64,000 nt of DNA from Acidimicrobiia bacterium (GCA_041676705.1 JBAYRL010000002.1:62001-126000), one strand, 5' to 3'; shown: positions 1 to 9,201, numbered from the stretch's first letter. Notes: a model not told the origin generated them from the sequence alone. Numbers and translations are program-made.

Positions 1-243
1 TGCCGCCTTGATGTCACGGTTAGCTACCCCCAGCTCCAGTGGCATCTGGGCGGCTACGGCCTGGGCAACACGCTCTTCAAGGAACTCTTTCACGAATGGA
101 TCGTTGTAAAGATGCCGGGCAATTTCCTCGGATCGATCAGGGTTGAGCACGGTACGGGACAGCGAGAAACCCGACCATGCCAACGAAGCTAAAATAAGGC
201 CGAACGCTACCAGGGCACCGCCAGCAAGGTTTCGGGTACTCAT
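1..243 (-). CDS. N-terminal part of a membrane protein of unknown function (cut by window edge)
   Basis: Eighty-one codons run from an ATG at 243 off the left edge without a stop. The protein begins MSTRNLAGGALVAFG and has one strongly hydrophobic segment at about residues 7-28. A charged, helical-looking stretch follows (NPDRSEEIARHLYNDPFVKEFLEE), which would lie outside the membrane. The stop codon of the phosphohexomutase upstream overlaps this start in an ATGA arrangement, so the two are probably translationally coupled. I do not recognise a family from the visible part. Confidence 0.7.
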   Translation of the reverse strand, partial: MSTRNLAGGALVAFGLILASLAWSGFSLSRTVLNPDRSEEIARHLYNDPFVKEFLEERVAQAVAAQMPLELGVANRDIKAA

Positions 244-1997
244 TTTTCTCCTTCAAATCCTTCTGAAACGGGTAGCGAAAACCTGCTCGTGAGATCTTCA
301 CGGATCGCACCAATCAGTTCTTCGGATATGACCTCGGCCTGCGCCACTTCCTCAGCAGATCCGATACTAGTGAACACTTCCAGGTAGAACTTTGCTTTTG
401 GTTCCGTTCCGCTGGGTCGCAACAGTACCCGGCCACGGTCACCCAATTGCCAACCAACCGCATTGGTAGCGAGGCCAACACGCTTACATTCCGCGCTCAA
501 GTAATCAGTGGTTTCGGTAACCGTCAAGCCCCCTAACGTGGTGGGAGGCAAGGCTCGGGCCTCGGTCATTAGTTTGGCAATGTTGGCGACGTCGTGGAAT
601 CGAAGCTGCCAGGTTTGTGTGGTGTGTAACCCGTAGCGTTGATAGATGTCACTTAGGCGCGACATGACGCTAAGGCCACTTGCTAGTAGGTCGTTATAAA
701 GTTGGGCGAACATGACGGCGGCTGAAATACCGTCTTTGTCACGGACCTGGTCGGTCACCAAAAAACCCAGCGCCTCCTCGTAGCCAAACACAAATCGCAG
801 CTCAGGTTGGTCGATCGCGGGACGTACAATCCACTTGAAACCAGTCAGCGTGTCTCGATAATGGACACCATGGTCGGCCGCCATTTTTTCTAATAAGCGG
901 GAAGAAACAATGGTGGTTGCCACAAAGCGGTCATCACCGCTGGTGTTTCGAAGCACGTAGTCGCCTAGCAAGGCACCAATTTCGTTGCCGGTAAGTATCC
1001 GCCAGCGACCTTCATATTTGATGGCCACCCCAAGTCGATCAGCATCGGGGTCATTAGCCAAAATCAATTGAGCACCTAGCTGCTCGGCCGTGGTTATGGC
1101 CTCGTCTAACGCCCCTGGTTCTTCAGGGTTCGGGAAGGGCAGCGTTGGGAAGTCGCCATCGGGCTCAAATTGGGTTGTGACTAAGCTGGGAGTCGCCAAG
1201 CCAGCGCGGTTAAAAGCAGCCAAAAGCACCTCACCGCCAACTCCGTGCATCGGGGTGTACACAATTTCTGGGGCTCTGCCACCAACGTTTTCGTTCTTGA
1301 GGTTGGTATTGGCAAAAGTCTCTGTCGAGCCTAACGTACCAACCACAGCGGCCAAATAAGCTTCAACGACTTCGTCGCCCAGATACACAATATTCGAATC
1401 TGTGGCTTCAGCCAGAGATATATTGTCGATAGATCGGCCACGAATGGCAGCTTCAATAGCTTGGTCATGCGGCGGGGTAATCTGAGCACCGTCGCTTAAG
1501 TAAACCTTGTAGCCGTTGTCGTTGCGGGGATTGTGGCTAGCGGTAACCATGACGCCCCCGTCACAGCCCAGCCATTGAATCGCAAAAGCCAGCACCGGAG
1601 TAGGTAAAGGCCTAGCTAGCAGAAGCGCTTTTACACCAGCGCAAGCCAGTACCCGGGCGCTATCTTGCGCAAATTCCAACGAGTTGTGTCGACCATCAAA
1701 TCCGATGACCACCGTTGAACCCGAGCCGAGATAATCAGCTAAACCGGCCGCTGCTTGGCGCACGACTAACCGATTCATTCGTGCGGGACCGGGGCCTAAC
1801 TGACCCCGCAAACCAGCCGTGCCAAAGGTGAGGGGTGCTGAAAAACATGACTCGAGGGCAGCCAAGTCGCCCTGTTCTAACAACGAAGCCAACTGTTTTC
1901 GGGTTTGGGGGTCGGGATCCGCTAAAAGCCAAGCTTCGACAACGCGCTTTAGATTTTCAGGAATATTGGGATGTGCTGTTGAGCGATTGTCTGTCAT
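240..1997 (-). CDS. Phosphohexomutase (phosphoglucomutase/phosphomannomutase family)
   Basis: This alpha-D-phosphohexomutase interconverts hexose 1- and 6-phosphates in the cytoplasm, feeding cell-wall and storage sugar nucleotides. All four family signatures are present: the phosphoserine loop TASHNP (about residues 152-157), the metal loop DPDADR (316-321), the sugar-binding GYEEALG (405-411) and the phosphate-binding RPSGTEPK near the C terminus (527-534). At about 585 residues it matches the long PgcA/PmmB-type mutases. The frame could begin at 2039, but the ATG at 1997 gives the usual family N terminus. Neither start has a clear ribosome site. The enzyme lies downstream of purine nucleoside phosphorylase, and the pair could link ribose 1-phosphate and hexose phosphate use. 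Whether glucose, mannose or a pentose is the main substrate cannot be told from sequence. Confidence 0.92.
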   Translation of the reverse strand: MTDNRSTAHPNIPENLKRVVEAWLLADPDPQTRKQLASLLEQGDLAALESCFSAPLTFGTAGLRGQLGPGPARMNRLVVRQAAAGLADYLGSGSTVVIGFDGRHNSLEFAQDSARVLACAGVKALLLARPLPTPVLAFAIQWLGCDGGVMVTASHNPRNDNGYKVYLSDGAQITPPHDQAIEAAIRGRSIDNISLAEATDSNIVYLGDEVVEAYLAAVVGTLGSTETFANTNLKNENVGGRAPEIVYTPMHGVGGEVLLAAFNRAGLATPSLVTTQFEPDGDFPTLPFPNPEEPGALDEAITTAEQLGAQLILANDPDADRLGVAIKYEGRWRILTGNEIGALLGDYVLRNTSGDDRFVATTIVSSRLLEKMAADHGVHYRDTLTGFKWIVRPAIDQPELRFVFGYEEALGFLVTDQVRDKDGISAAVMFAQLYNDLLASGLSVMSRLSDIYQRYGLHTTQTWQLRFHDVANIAKLMTEARALPPTTLGGLTVTETTDYLSAECKRVGLATNAVGWQLGDRGRVLLRPSGTEPKAKFYLEVFTSIGSAEEVAQAEVISEELIGAIREDLTSRFSLPVSEGFEGEK

Positions 1998-2086
1998 TGA
2001 TACGCCCGATCTATGTGCAGGTTTCTTCGACCGTGGCATTGCTTACCAAAGGGCCTTGCTAGCCGAAACCAAGGCCATTCACACGC

Positions 2087-2947
2087 CTAAATGTGTTCCA
2101 CTACTTGAGCCAGTATTTCACCCATTTCGCCAGCCGCTGATTCACCTATTTCAACAACCTCGGCATGATCCAACGCGCTGTCGCCTTGACCGGCAGCCTC
2201 ATTAGTCACCAACGATAGCCCCAGAACTTCAGCGCCTAGGTGCCTAGCAGCCATAGTTTCGAGCACGGTTGACATTCCTACCAAGTCGGCGCCCATGGTG
2301 CGCAACATACGAATTTCCGCTGGTGTTTCATAGTTTGGACCGTGCATGGCCGCATACACACCTTCCCCAAGCTCAGGGGCAATTTCTTGTGCTATTTGTC
2401 GTAGCCGTGGTGAATAGGCGTTGGTTAGATCTACAAATCGTGAACCATAACGCTCGGGTGGGTTTGACCCCGTCAAAGCAGAAAAACCGGTCAAATTGAT
2501 ATGGTCGGCGATGAGCACGCCAGTGCCGACTTTGAAATCAGGATTGATGGAACCAGCGGCGTTGGTGAGCAAAACGGTTTGGCAACCAGCTTGAATGGCG
2601 GTTCGCACGGGGTGCACCACACGAGCTGGGGTATGCCCTTCGTAGAGATGAACTCGACCCTGAAAAATAAGCAACCGTTTGGCCCCAAGCGAACTAGCCC
2701 ACACCACCGCTTCATGTCCGGGTACCGACGAAGCGGTGAAGCCCGGAACGTCACCCAAAGGAATTTGGCGCTCTAGCTTGCCCAGTTTCCAAACCGCATC
2801 ACCCCAACCTGAACCTAATACGACCGCCACATCGAAGTGCTCACCACCTAGGTGGTACAGAAGTTCTGAGGCCGCTTGGTCAGCGATATTGAACGGTTCG
2901 GCGAACTCGCCTCGACGTCGCTCAACAAAAGGATAAGAGTCGCTCAA
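2087..2947 (-). CDS. punA: Purine-nucleoside phosphorylase (PNP, trimeric type)
   Basis: The enzyme cleaves purine (deoxy)nucleosides with phosphate to give a base and ribose 1-phosphate, in purine salvage. Family motifs are clear: the phosphate loop GSGWGD, the sequence QGRVHLYEGH, TNAAGS, the base-site HGPNYETPAE, MSTVLETMAARHLG and VTNEAAG. The length of 286 residues fits the trimeric low-molecular-mass class. The start is a TTG at 2947, supported by a Shine-Dalgarno sequence AGAAGGA about seven bases upstream. It precedes the phosphohexomutase on the same strand. An adenosine-kinase-like gene nearby (4643-5650) supports a purine salvage theme. Confidence 0.93.
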   Translation of the reverse strand: MSDSYPFVERRRGEFAEPFNIADQAASELLYHLGGEHFDVAVVLGSGWGDAVWKLGKLERQIPLGDVPGFTASSVPGHEAVVWASSLGAKRLLIFQGRVHLYEGHTPARVVHPVRTAIQAGCQTVLLTNAAGSINPDFKVGTGVLIADHINLTGFSALTGSNPPERYGSRFVDLTNAYSPRLRQIAQEIAPELGEGVYAAMHGPNYETPAEIRMLRTMGADLVGMSTVLETMAARHLGAEVLGLSLVTNEAAGQGDSALDHAEVVEIGESAAGEMGEILAQVVEHI

Positions 2948-2979
2948 GTTGGGATCCTTCTTCGGCCAGCTCGGAAACG

Positions 2980-3354
2980 CTATCCGAGCTCATTCTTTGT
3001 TTTAAGATCGTCACCCTGTGGGGTCAGCTCAATATCTTGGTCGCTCGGAGCATACGTTGCTAACACCATGGCAATTCCGCGAGCCATAGCCGAAACCGTG
3101 CCAGCTGTTTCTTTGTCAATAGCATTGTTTTCGAAATTGTTCTGAGCGAAGTACACCATCAGACTCATAAAGGCCAGGCCGTGGTACGCCACCCACGGGT
3201 CTGTGGCAAGATCAATCTTGTAGTCACGTAGTTCTTTATTGATAAATCGCGAGAACGCCTCGAAGTCACGCCGAGACGTTTGATCGAGTTCAGCAAGTTC
3301 CTGGCGCAGTTTGGCCACCGTCTCGCCCGTGAAATTCCAATCAGGTGTGCTCAT
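2980..3354 (-). CDS. Small conserved-looking protein of unknown function
   Basis: A 124-residue soluble protein that I do not recognise. The N-terminal half is highly charged and helical (KLRQELAELDQTSRRDFEAFSRFINKELRDYK). The second half contains a moderately hydrophobic helix around FMSLMVYFAQNNF. The start at 3354 is well supported by a leaderless promoter: TACCCT at 3361-3366, six bases, then ATG. It lies 32 bases upstream of the purine nucleoside phosphorylase on the same strand, so it may lead that operon. Its promoter overlaps that of the divergent VOC-family gene. Confidence 0.7.
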   Translation of the reverse strand: MSTPDWNFTGETVAKLRQELAELDQTSRRDFEAFSRFINKELRDYKIDLATDPWVAYHGLAFMSLMVYFAQNNFENNAIDKETAGTVSAMARGIAMVLATYAPSDQDIELTPQGDDLKTKNELG

Positions 3355-3378
3355 ACCAACAGGGTAGGTTCGATAAAC
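3355..3378. promoter_or_regulatory. Overlapping divergent promoters
   Basis: Only 24 bases separate the two divergent starts. On the minus strand TACCCT (3361-3366) lies six bases before the ATG at 3354. On the plus strand TAGGTT (3365-3370) lies eight bases before the ATG at 3379. The two -10-like boxes share bases, so transcription in one direction should interfere with the other. No -35 box is evident. Confidence 0.45.
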
Positions 3379-4035
3379 ATGAATGCAGCACTTAGCCAGC
3401 TGGCAATTGGTGACAGCCCCGACGCGTGGGAACGGGCCGGGTTTGTTGTTGACGCCAACACCGTTCGAATTGGAAGCGTTAACTTGGCGCTGGTGGGCGA
3501 TGGCGGCGATCGTGGCGTGCTGTCGTGGGGTTTCGCTGACGAGGCGGTTGTAGGAACTCCAGCCGTAGATGGCTTAGCTACTCACCACTCCCCCAAAACT
3601 GAAGCTGCCACGGCGGCCGCTCCAACCCATCCCAACGGGGCCCAACAGCTTGATCATCTCGTCGTGGCAACCCCGAACCTGGGGCGCTCCATTGAGGCCT
3701 TTGAAAACTTCGGTTTAGAACTTCGTCGGGTACGTGACACTGGCACTAAGGAACGCCCGACTCAACAAGCATTCTTTTGGATCGGTGAACCAATCTTGGA
3801 ACTGGTAGGGCCAAAAGAGCCTCGGGGTGACGCCGCGGCTTCGTTTTATGGCATCGCAGTGGCAGTCGCCGACCTAGCCCAAACCGCCGCCTATCTCGGC
3901 GAGTCTTGCGGCACCATCAAGAACGCCGTGCAGCCCGGTCGCCAGGTGGCCACCTTGCGGCATCAAGAGCTTGGCATGTCGGTACCCTTAATCTTTATGT
4001 CTCCCCATCTAAACGCTTCTGATCGCGATGCTTGA
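3379..4035 (+). CDS. VOC-superfamily (glyoxalase-like) protein
   Basis: The sequence LDHLVVATPNLGRSIEAFENFGLELRRVRDTG is a typical first beta-alpha-beta unit of the vicinal oxygen chelate fold. A second unit (FYGIAVAVADLAQTAAYLGESCG) follows, so one glyoxalase-like domain covers about residues 90-205. Residues 1-90 look like an unrelated or degenerate preceding domain ending in an Ala/Pro-rich linker. The substrate is unknown; the family includes dioxygenases, isomerases and drug-binding proteins. The ATG at 3379 was chosen because earlier starts overlap the divergent gene and its promoter. The stop overlaps the start of the next gene by eight bases, so the two are probably co-translated. Confidence 0.75.
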   Translation: MNAALSQLAIGDSPDAWERAGFVVDANTVRIGSVNLALVGDGGDRGVLSWGFADEAVVGTPAVDGLATHHSPKTEAATAAAPTHPNGAQQLDHLVVATPNLGRSIEAFENFGLELRRVRDTGTKERPTQQAFFWIGEPILELVGPKEPRGDAAASFYGIAVAVADLAQTAAYLGESCGTIKNAVQPGRQVATLRHQELGMSVPLIFMSPHLNASDRDA

Positions 4036-4642
4036 CCACATTTTCACCGACGCTATTGGGGCCCTCCGCGACACCTTGGAACAGGCTCTACTCGAGCGCC
4101 AAGCGTTAGAAGAGCGTTTTCAAAGCGATATTTTGTTGGGGGATTTAACTTGGGAAACCAGCTATGGTTTGCCCGGTGAAGGCCTGCCTCCGCGGGTGCG
4201 GGCAGACATCACACTTGATTGGCCAACATGGTCACAGTCAGCCTACCGCAGCTGGTATATCAACGATGACGTTGACGATTTAGATGATGCTCCCCATATT
4301 GATATCGAAATCGTGGTACGCATTCAGCGTTTGGCCCACCTACCCACACCGCAAATGTTTTTGGCCACGCTTCCACTGGAAGGGCCAGCCGTAGGCCGCG
4401 ACCAGCTTGAGCGCAGTGGACCCACCATAGAGGCCATATACAGCGATGATTTAAGCGAAGTGTCGCATGCTATCGAAGTGTCATACAGCGGAATGTATGA
4501 GCTAGACGAGGCGGTTTTAGAAGACGGTAGCGTGCTCGATACTCACTTCGGCGCTATGGGCGGTTGGATAGCCTCAACACTGGTGCGCATCGGCGACCTG
4601 AAATTCGAGTTCCTCCCCGCCGAAGAAGAAGACGTCCAATAA
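4028..4642 (+). CDS. Acidic protein of unknown function
   Basis: A 204-residue, strongly acidic cytoplasmic protein that I do not recognise. It starts with a helix (FTDAIGALRDTLEQALLERQALEERF). An alternating strand region rich in Asp and Glu follows, including INDDVDDLDDAPHID, and the protein ends in EFLPAEEEDVQ. No signal peptide or membrane segment is visible. Its ATG lies inside the last codons of the VOC gene, so it probably works with that protein. It abuts the convergent PfkB gene with no spacer. Confidence 0.65.
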   Translation: MLDHIFTDAIGALRDTLEQALLERQALEERFQSDILLGDLTWETSYGLPGEGLPPRVRADITLDWPTWSQSAYRSWYINDDVDDLDDAPHIDIEIVVRIQRLAHLPTPQMFLATLPLEGPAVGRDQLERSGPTIEAIYSDDLSEVSHAIEVSYSGMYELDEAVLEDGSVLDTHFGAMGGWIASTLVRIGDLKFEFLPAEEEDVQ

Positions 4643-5650
4643 TCAAACAACTTCAGAGCCGGCCAGAACTTCTCGCGCTAAGACACTAAGCGGTATACGA
4701 GGTCGGGCCCCTATATGGCTGATTACTTCAGCAGCCGCCATGGCGCCCAAGCGGCCACAGGTGGCTGGCGGATAACCCATAGCCAGACCCCATAACACTC
4801 CAGCCGCGTATAGATCGCCAGCGCCGGTGGAATCTACAATCTGTTCAACTGGATGCACCGGAATATGATGGGTTTCTTCACCGATCAGAATGAGCGACCC
4901 TTTCTCCGATCGAGTGATGCAGATAGTTTCCGCGGTGCCACGCACCTGGGCAATGGCTTCATCTAGGGAGTCGGTTTCATACAGTGAGAGAATTTCCACC
5001 TCGTTGGCGAAAAGCACGTCAACTTGGGTGTGAATCAACTCCAAAAACTCTTCCCGATGCCGATCAACACAAAACCCGTCAGAAAGTGTCAGGGCGCTGC
5101 GGCCACCGTTGGCATGTGCTACTTCCATGCCATAGCGAATGGCAGCTTTGGCATCTTCGGTGTCCCACAAATAGCCCTCACAATAAAGCAGCTCGGCCTG
5201 GGCAATAAGCTCGGTATCGACATCAGCCGGAGTTAGGTTCCCGGCAATACCCAAATAGGTGTTCATCGTGCGCTGGGCGTCGGGGGTGACGGCGACTAAG
5301 CAGCGTGCCGTTGGGTCGCCACTGGTGGCTGGAGTGGCGCTGAAAGATACCCCTACGGCAGCCATGTCATGGGCGAATATTTCACCGAATTGGTCGTCAC
5401 GAACCTTGCCGATAAAGCCGGTGTTTCCCCCAAAGCTGGCGATGCCGACGATCGTGTTGGCCGCAGAGCCTCCAGAAATCTCGATGCCTTGCGGGAACAC
5501 CGAGTAGAGCCGCTCCACTTCGGCGGCATCCACCAGGCGCATAGCACCGCGATCGAGACCATAGGTTTCGGGGAAGTAATCTTCTACCTGGGCAATAACG
5601 TCCACAATGGCATTGCCCATTCCGACTACGGCGTATTTTTTTGAACTCAT
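4643..5650 (-). CDS. PfkB-family carbohydrate/adenosine kinase
   Basis: A ribokinase-family kinase of 335 residues. Visible signatures are the N-terminal GMGNAIVDVIAQVEDYF, the substrate-site GGSAANTIVGIASFGG, and the C-terminal DSTGAGDLYAAGVLWGL, whose Asp is the catalytic base. The sequence resembles the bacterial group usually annotated as adenosine kinase, which would regenerate AMP from adenosine. Other sugars or nucleosides cannot be excluded. The start ATG has GGAG five bases upstream. It ends directly against the convergent gene at 4642. The nearby purine nucleoside phosphorylase makes a purine salvage role plausible. Confidence 0.82.
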   Translation of the reverse strand: MSSKKYAVVGMGNAIVDVIAQVEDYFPETYGLDRGAMRLVDAAEVERLYSVFPQGIEISGGSAANTIVGIASFGGNTGFIGKVRDDQFGEIFAHDMAAVGVSFSATPATSGDPTARCLVAVTPDAQRTMNTYLGIAGNLTPADVDTELIAQAELLYCEGYLWDTEDAKAAIRYGMEVAHANGGRSALTLSDGFCVDRHREEFLELIHTQVDVLFANEVEILSLYETDSLDEAIAQVRGTAETICITRSEKGSLILIGEETHHIPVHPVEQIVDSTGAGDLYAAGVLWGLAMGYPPATCGRLGAMAAAEVISHIGARPRIPLSVLAREVLAGSEVV

Positions 5651-5724
5651 GCCATCTCCGTTTCGGTGCTACCCACTATTAGTAACCGCTAGAGTTCGAA
5701 TCCTCATATTTATTGGAGGTCTTT

Positions 5725-8322
5725 GTGACACCTGGTACTAGTTCCACCAATTCGCAAGCGGTTAATCCTTACCGTCTCCCCCGCAATGTGGTGCCATGGC
5801 ACTACAACCTTGAACTAGCACCCAACCTGGCGGAGGCCACTTTTTCTGGTACCCAAGAGGTCTCACTTGAGGTTCGAGAAGCGACCACGACCATTGTCTT
5901 GAACAGTCTTGATATTGAAATCGACGAAGCCATCTGCTTCGACAAGTTTGGGGTTCGCCATAGCGGCGCCGTTAGCTACGATGTGGAAACCGAACGTGCC
6001 ACCATCGCCTTTGAGTCCCCCATAGCCGCTGGTAGCGCCCGGTTAAACCTGGTGTTTCGCGGTGAGTTAAACGACAAGCTAGTGGGTTTTTACCGCAGCA
6101 CCTACACCGATGCCTCCGGTGTCACCCAAACCTTGGCGGTTAGCCAAATGGAATCAACCCATGCTCGCCGGGCTTTCCCGTGTTGGGACGAACCTGCTTT
6201 CAAAGCCACTTTTGACATCACTTTGGTGGTCGAAGAAGGTTTGACCGCCGTTTCGAACGCCCGAGAAGTCGGTCGGGAAGCTCGGGGCCCAGGCGAAGTC
6301 GCGATTAAGTTCGCCACCACCATGAAAATGTCCACCTACCTGGTGGCCTTCGTGGTAGGACCACTCGAGATCACCGAGGTCGTAGTTACCAACGGCGGGA
6401 TTCCTATTCGTTTGGTACACCCAATTGGTAAGGGTCATCTCACGACATACGCTCTTGAGGCTGCCAGCTTCGCTCTAGATTTCTTCGCCGAATGGTTCGA
6501 CATTCCCTATCCCGCCGACAAGCTCGATTTAGTAGCGGTTCCCGATTTTGCCTTCGGGGCAATGGAGAACGTGGGATGTGTTACCTTCCGCGAAGTTTTG
6601 TTGCTTATAGACCCCGAAAAGGCCACCCAAACCGAGCTTGAACGCTTAGTTGACGTGGTTGCCCACGAACTGGCACACATGTGGTTTGGCAATCTAGTCA
6701 CCATGGATTGGTGGGAAGGAATTTGGCTAAACGAAGCTTTTGCCACCTTCATGGAGCTATTAGCCACCGATGCTTTCCGGCCCGAATGGCAACGTTGGCT
6801 GTCATTCGGTCTGTCTCGCACCGCCGCGTTTGACGTTGATGGCTTAACGGCTACGCGACCAATTGAGTTTCCAGTCATTTCCCCTGATGACGCTGAAGGC
6901 ATGTTCGACCTGTTGACCTACGAAAAGGGGGCAGCGGTACTGCGTATGTTGCAGCTTTACCTTGGAGACGAGGCTTTTCAGGCTGGCATCCGCCGCTATC
7001 TGTCGGCCCACCAGTATGGCAACACCAAGACCACTGATCTGTGGGATGCCATTGAGGAAGCTTCGGGCGAACCAGTACGCCGCATTATGGACACCTGGAT
7101 CTACCAAGGGGGTTTTCCGTTGGTGGAGGTAGAGCTTGATAAGTCGGCCCACCAAGTGACGGTGGGCCAACGCCAATACCTGGCGGCTTCAGATGCTGCC
7201 AGGAAGACCTCCGGTAAAGAATGGGTGGTGCCGGTTACCTTGCGGTCATCGGTGGCGGGCAATGTTGAAAATTCACGTCTGTTGTTGGAACCTGAAACCG
7301 CCTCAACCCTAAAGCTGAGTGGAACTGCCGATTGGGTGGTAGCCAATGTTGATGGCGGGGGTTTCTATCGAGTGAGCTACGGCCCAGTGGCCGCTACCGG
7401 CTTGCAAACCAACCTTTTTAGCTTAAGTGCGGCCGAACGCTATGGATTGTTGGATGACACGTGGGCAGCGCTGTTAGCCAACCGCACCTCAAGCCGAGAG
7501 GTATTAGATCTAGTGGGGGCGTTAGCGGCCGGTGAAACCGATTTGTCGGTGTGGGAACGGATTGGTGGTGTGCTGCGCAACCTCGATCGTTACATACCCG
7601 AAACCGGACAAACCGCTTGGCAAAGCGAGGTCCAATCATTGGTGGCACCAGCCAGCCAACGCCTAGGGACTGAGCCACAGCCTGATGAAAGTGACCGTGA
7701 CCGTCAGCTGCGAGGTGTGCTGCTTGGTTTATTAGGAACGGTGGCTAACGATCCATCGGCCATCGGTCGAGCTCGCGAGCTGCATAATCGCCATCTGGCC
7801 GGTGAGACGGGATTAGACCCAGCCTTGGTGGCGGTCGCGATTGAGGTGGTAGCCAGCCAGGGAGACACCAAAGATTTTGCCACTTATATGAAAGCCATGG
7901 AAGAAGCGGCTACCCCGCAAGAATCTATTCGGTACCAATATGCACTTGCTGACTTCCCCGGTGAAACCGAGGTGGCACAGCTGCTAGAGGCCGTTTCAAA
8001 TGGAGTTATCCGTACTCAAAATATGGCTTTTGTGCTGCGTCGAGCGTTGCTAAACCAACACGGAGGTAACCAGGTTTGGCGTTATGTCACCAAGAATTGG
8101 GGCGATCTTTCCGCTAAGTTGCCCTCAATGTCGGTGGTGCGCATGGCCGAAGGCGTGCGAGCATTAAGCACCCCTGAACTAGCGACCGAGGTACACGAGT
8201 TCTTTAGGGCTCATCCTCTTCCCCAAGCAGAGCGCACCTTAGCTCAGCATCTGGAAGCGCTCGACGTAAACGTGGGAGTGCGCCAGCGAGAAACCGAAGT
8301 TTTAGCCGAACTGTTTTCCTAG
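5725..8322 (+). CDS. pepN: Aminopeptidase N (M1 zinc metallopeptidase)
   Basis: This cytoplasmic peptidase removes N-terminal residues from peptides. It carries the M1 exopeptidase motif GAMENVG and the zinc motif HELAH (first His near residue 314), followed by 18 residues and the third ligand in NEAFATF. The C-terminal half is the helical ERAP1-like domain of the family, and the total of about 865 residues is normal. The frame opens at a TTG at 5713, but GGAGGT at 5715-5720 sits inside that extension and points to GTG 5725 as the start. The gene is divergent from the PfkB kinase and ends two bases before the convergent ferredoxin gene. Confidence 0.95.
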   Translation: MTPGTSSTNSQAVNPYRLPRNVVPWHYNLELAPNLAEATFSGTQEVSLEVREATTTIVLNSLDIEIDEAICFDKFGVRHSGAVSYDVETERATIAFESPIAAGSARLNLVFRGELNDKLVGFYRSTYTDASGVTQTLAVSQMESTHARRAFPCWDEPAFKATFDITLVVEEGLTAVSNAREVGREARGPGEVAIKFATTMKMSTYLVAFVVGPLEITEVVVTNGGIPIRLVHPIGKGHLTTYALEAASFALDFFAEWFDIPYPADKLDLVAVPDFAFGAMENVGCVTFREVLLLIDPEKATQTELERLVDVVAHELAHMWFGNLVTMDWWEGIWLNEAFATFMELLATDAFRPEWQRWLSFGLSRTAAFDVDGLTATRPIEFPVISPDDAEGMFDLLTYEKGAAVLRMLQLYLGDEAFQAGIRRYLSAHQYGNTKTTDLWDAIEEASGEPVRRIMDTWIYQGGFPLVEVELDKSAHQVTVGQRQYLAASDAARKTSGKEWVVPVTLRSSVAGNVENSRLLLEPETASTLKLSGTADWVVANVDGGGFYRVSYGPVAATGLQTNLFSLSAAERYGLLDDTWAALLANRTSSREVLDLVGALAAGETDLSVWERIGGVLRNLDRYIPETGQTAWQSEVQSLVAPASQRLGTEPQPDESDRDRQLRGVLLGLLGTVANDPSAIGRARELHNRHLAGETGLDPALVAVAIEVVASQGDTKDFATYMKAMEEAATPQESIRYQYALADFPGETEVAQLLEAVSNGVIRTQNMAFVLRRALLNQHGGNQVWRYVTKNWGDLSAKLPSMSVVRMAEGVRALSTPELATEVHEFFRAHPLPQAERTLAQHLEALDVNVGVRQRETEVLAELFS

Positions 8323-8323
8323 G

Positions 8324-8524
8324 CTAAAGATCCTCGATGCTGATGGCCTGTTTCGGACAGGCCGTCACAGCTTCTTCCACCGCTGATCGAAGCGAATCGT
8401 CGGGTGTTTCATCAAGGATGTAAAGAAAATCGTCGTCACGGACTTCAAATACTTCCGGCGCAATGGCCATGCACAACGCGTTGCTTTCGCACAGATCGAA
8501 ATCAACAACAACTTTAAAAGCCAT
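8324..8524 (-). CDS. Small [3Fe-4S]-type ferredoxin
   Basis: A 66-residue acidic electron carrier. The cluster ligands are in LCESNALC near the N terminus (Cys12 and Cys18) and in ACPKQAIS near the C terminus. With only three well-placed cysteines, it fits the single 3Fe-4S ferredoxins that serve cytochrome P450s in actinobacteria. No P450 or ferredoxin reductase lies in this window, so its partner is unknown. GAGGGGG lies six bases before the ATG. The lipoprotein gene upstream on the same strand is 34 bases away, and the two may share a transcript. Confidence 0.88.
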   Translation of the reverse strand: MAFKVVVDFDLCESNALCMAIAPEVFEVRDDDFLYILDETPDDSLRSAVEEAVTACPKQAISIEDL

Positions 8525-8558
8525 CAGTTCCCCCTCTTGGTATGGCGTTTCGGCAACG

Positions 8559-9110
8559 TTACCCTTTTTTAGTCGCGAGCTGGGTGGTCGTTGTAGTTAA
8601 CTGCCCATTGGAAACGGAATCTTTATCTTTTCCAACGTCAGTTTCGTCGTCATTTTCACCGTCGGTTGAATCTTCAGTCGTCGATGAAGAATGCGGGCGA
8701 CAATTCGCCAAGGCATACCCTTCAACTTGTTTGCGCGACCCGATGTATTCGTCACTGAAGCGAATCTCGAACTCCAAAGCCAACTGTTTCTTCGAGTTAG
8801 TTTCTAATTTTGCGATTCGTTCCGCAGCTTCTAACAATTCGTCAACCGCACTATCAACCTCGGTCGGCGCCACCTCAGCAAGCTGTGCCAGCACTTCCAC
8901 CGAGGCCAGCGCAACCGGATCGTTGGTGGTCACAATTCGGCAGAATGAATCTTGGTTACCCTCTTGCGCTTCATCGTTCCCGCCCCGCGAACAGCCAGTT
9001 GCGATCAGCACAAAAACCAACGTCAAAGCCGCCAGCGTACGCCACCCATTTTTGGGCGGCGCGGAACCGGCATTTTGGGAGAATTTAGTGTTTCTGCCAG
9101 AACGTTTCAC
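8559..9110 (-). CDS. Putative lipoprotein of unknown function
   Basis: A 183-residue protein with a signal sequence (WRTLAALTLVFVLIATGC) ending in a lipobox Cys at about residue 40. It should be anchored outside the membrane. The mature part has a predicted helical middle (VEVLAQLAEVAPTEVDSAVDELLEAAERIAKLE) and two cysteines that could pair. The C-terminal tail is disordered and acidic, rich in Ser, Thr and Asp. The start is a GTG at 9110. The family is not recognised; short actinobacterial lipoproteins of this plan are common and mostly uncharacterised. Confidence 0.7.
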   Translation of the reverse strand: MKRSGRNTKFSQNAGSAPPKNGWRTLAALTLVFVLIATGCSRGGNDEAQEGNQDSFCRIVTTNDPVALASVEVLAQLAEVAPTEVDSAVDELLEAAERIAKLETNSKKQLALEFEIRFSDEYIGSRKQVEGYALANCRPHSSSTTEDSTDGENDDETDVGKDKDSVSNGQLTTTTTQLATKKG

Positions 9111-9188
9111 TAGTAAATGTCTAGCGCGTTTTAAGCCGGGCGCGGTGCCACAAGCTGGGTCGTATTAGTGGAACTGGCCATAAAAAGT

Positions 9189-9201
9189 GGTTGAATCAAC
9201 C
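9189..9201. repeat. Perfect small palindrome before the map start
   Basis: GGTTGA and TCAACC are perfect complements around a single A, ending three bases before the ATG at 9204. It occupies the place where a ribosome site would lie, and no Shine-Dalgarno sequence is seen. It could be a weak operator or a chance palindrome. Confidence 0.35.

Noticed and set aside
5692..5704. T-loop-like sequence (AGTTCGAATCC) before pepN
   Set aside because: No anticodon or D arm can be folded around it, so it is not a tRNA gene.
8542..9168. Long plus-strand frame opposite the lipoprotein gene
   Set aside because: The minus strand has a lipoprotein signal and sensible composition; the plus frame is Ser-rich and has no recognised motif.
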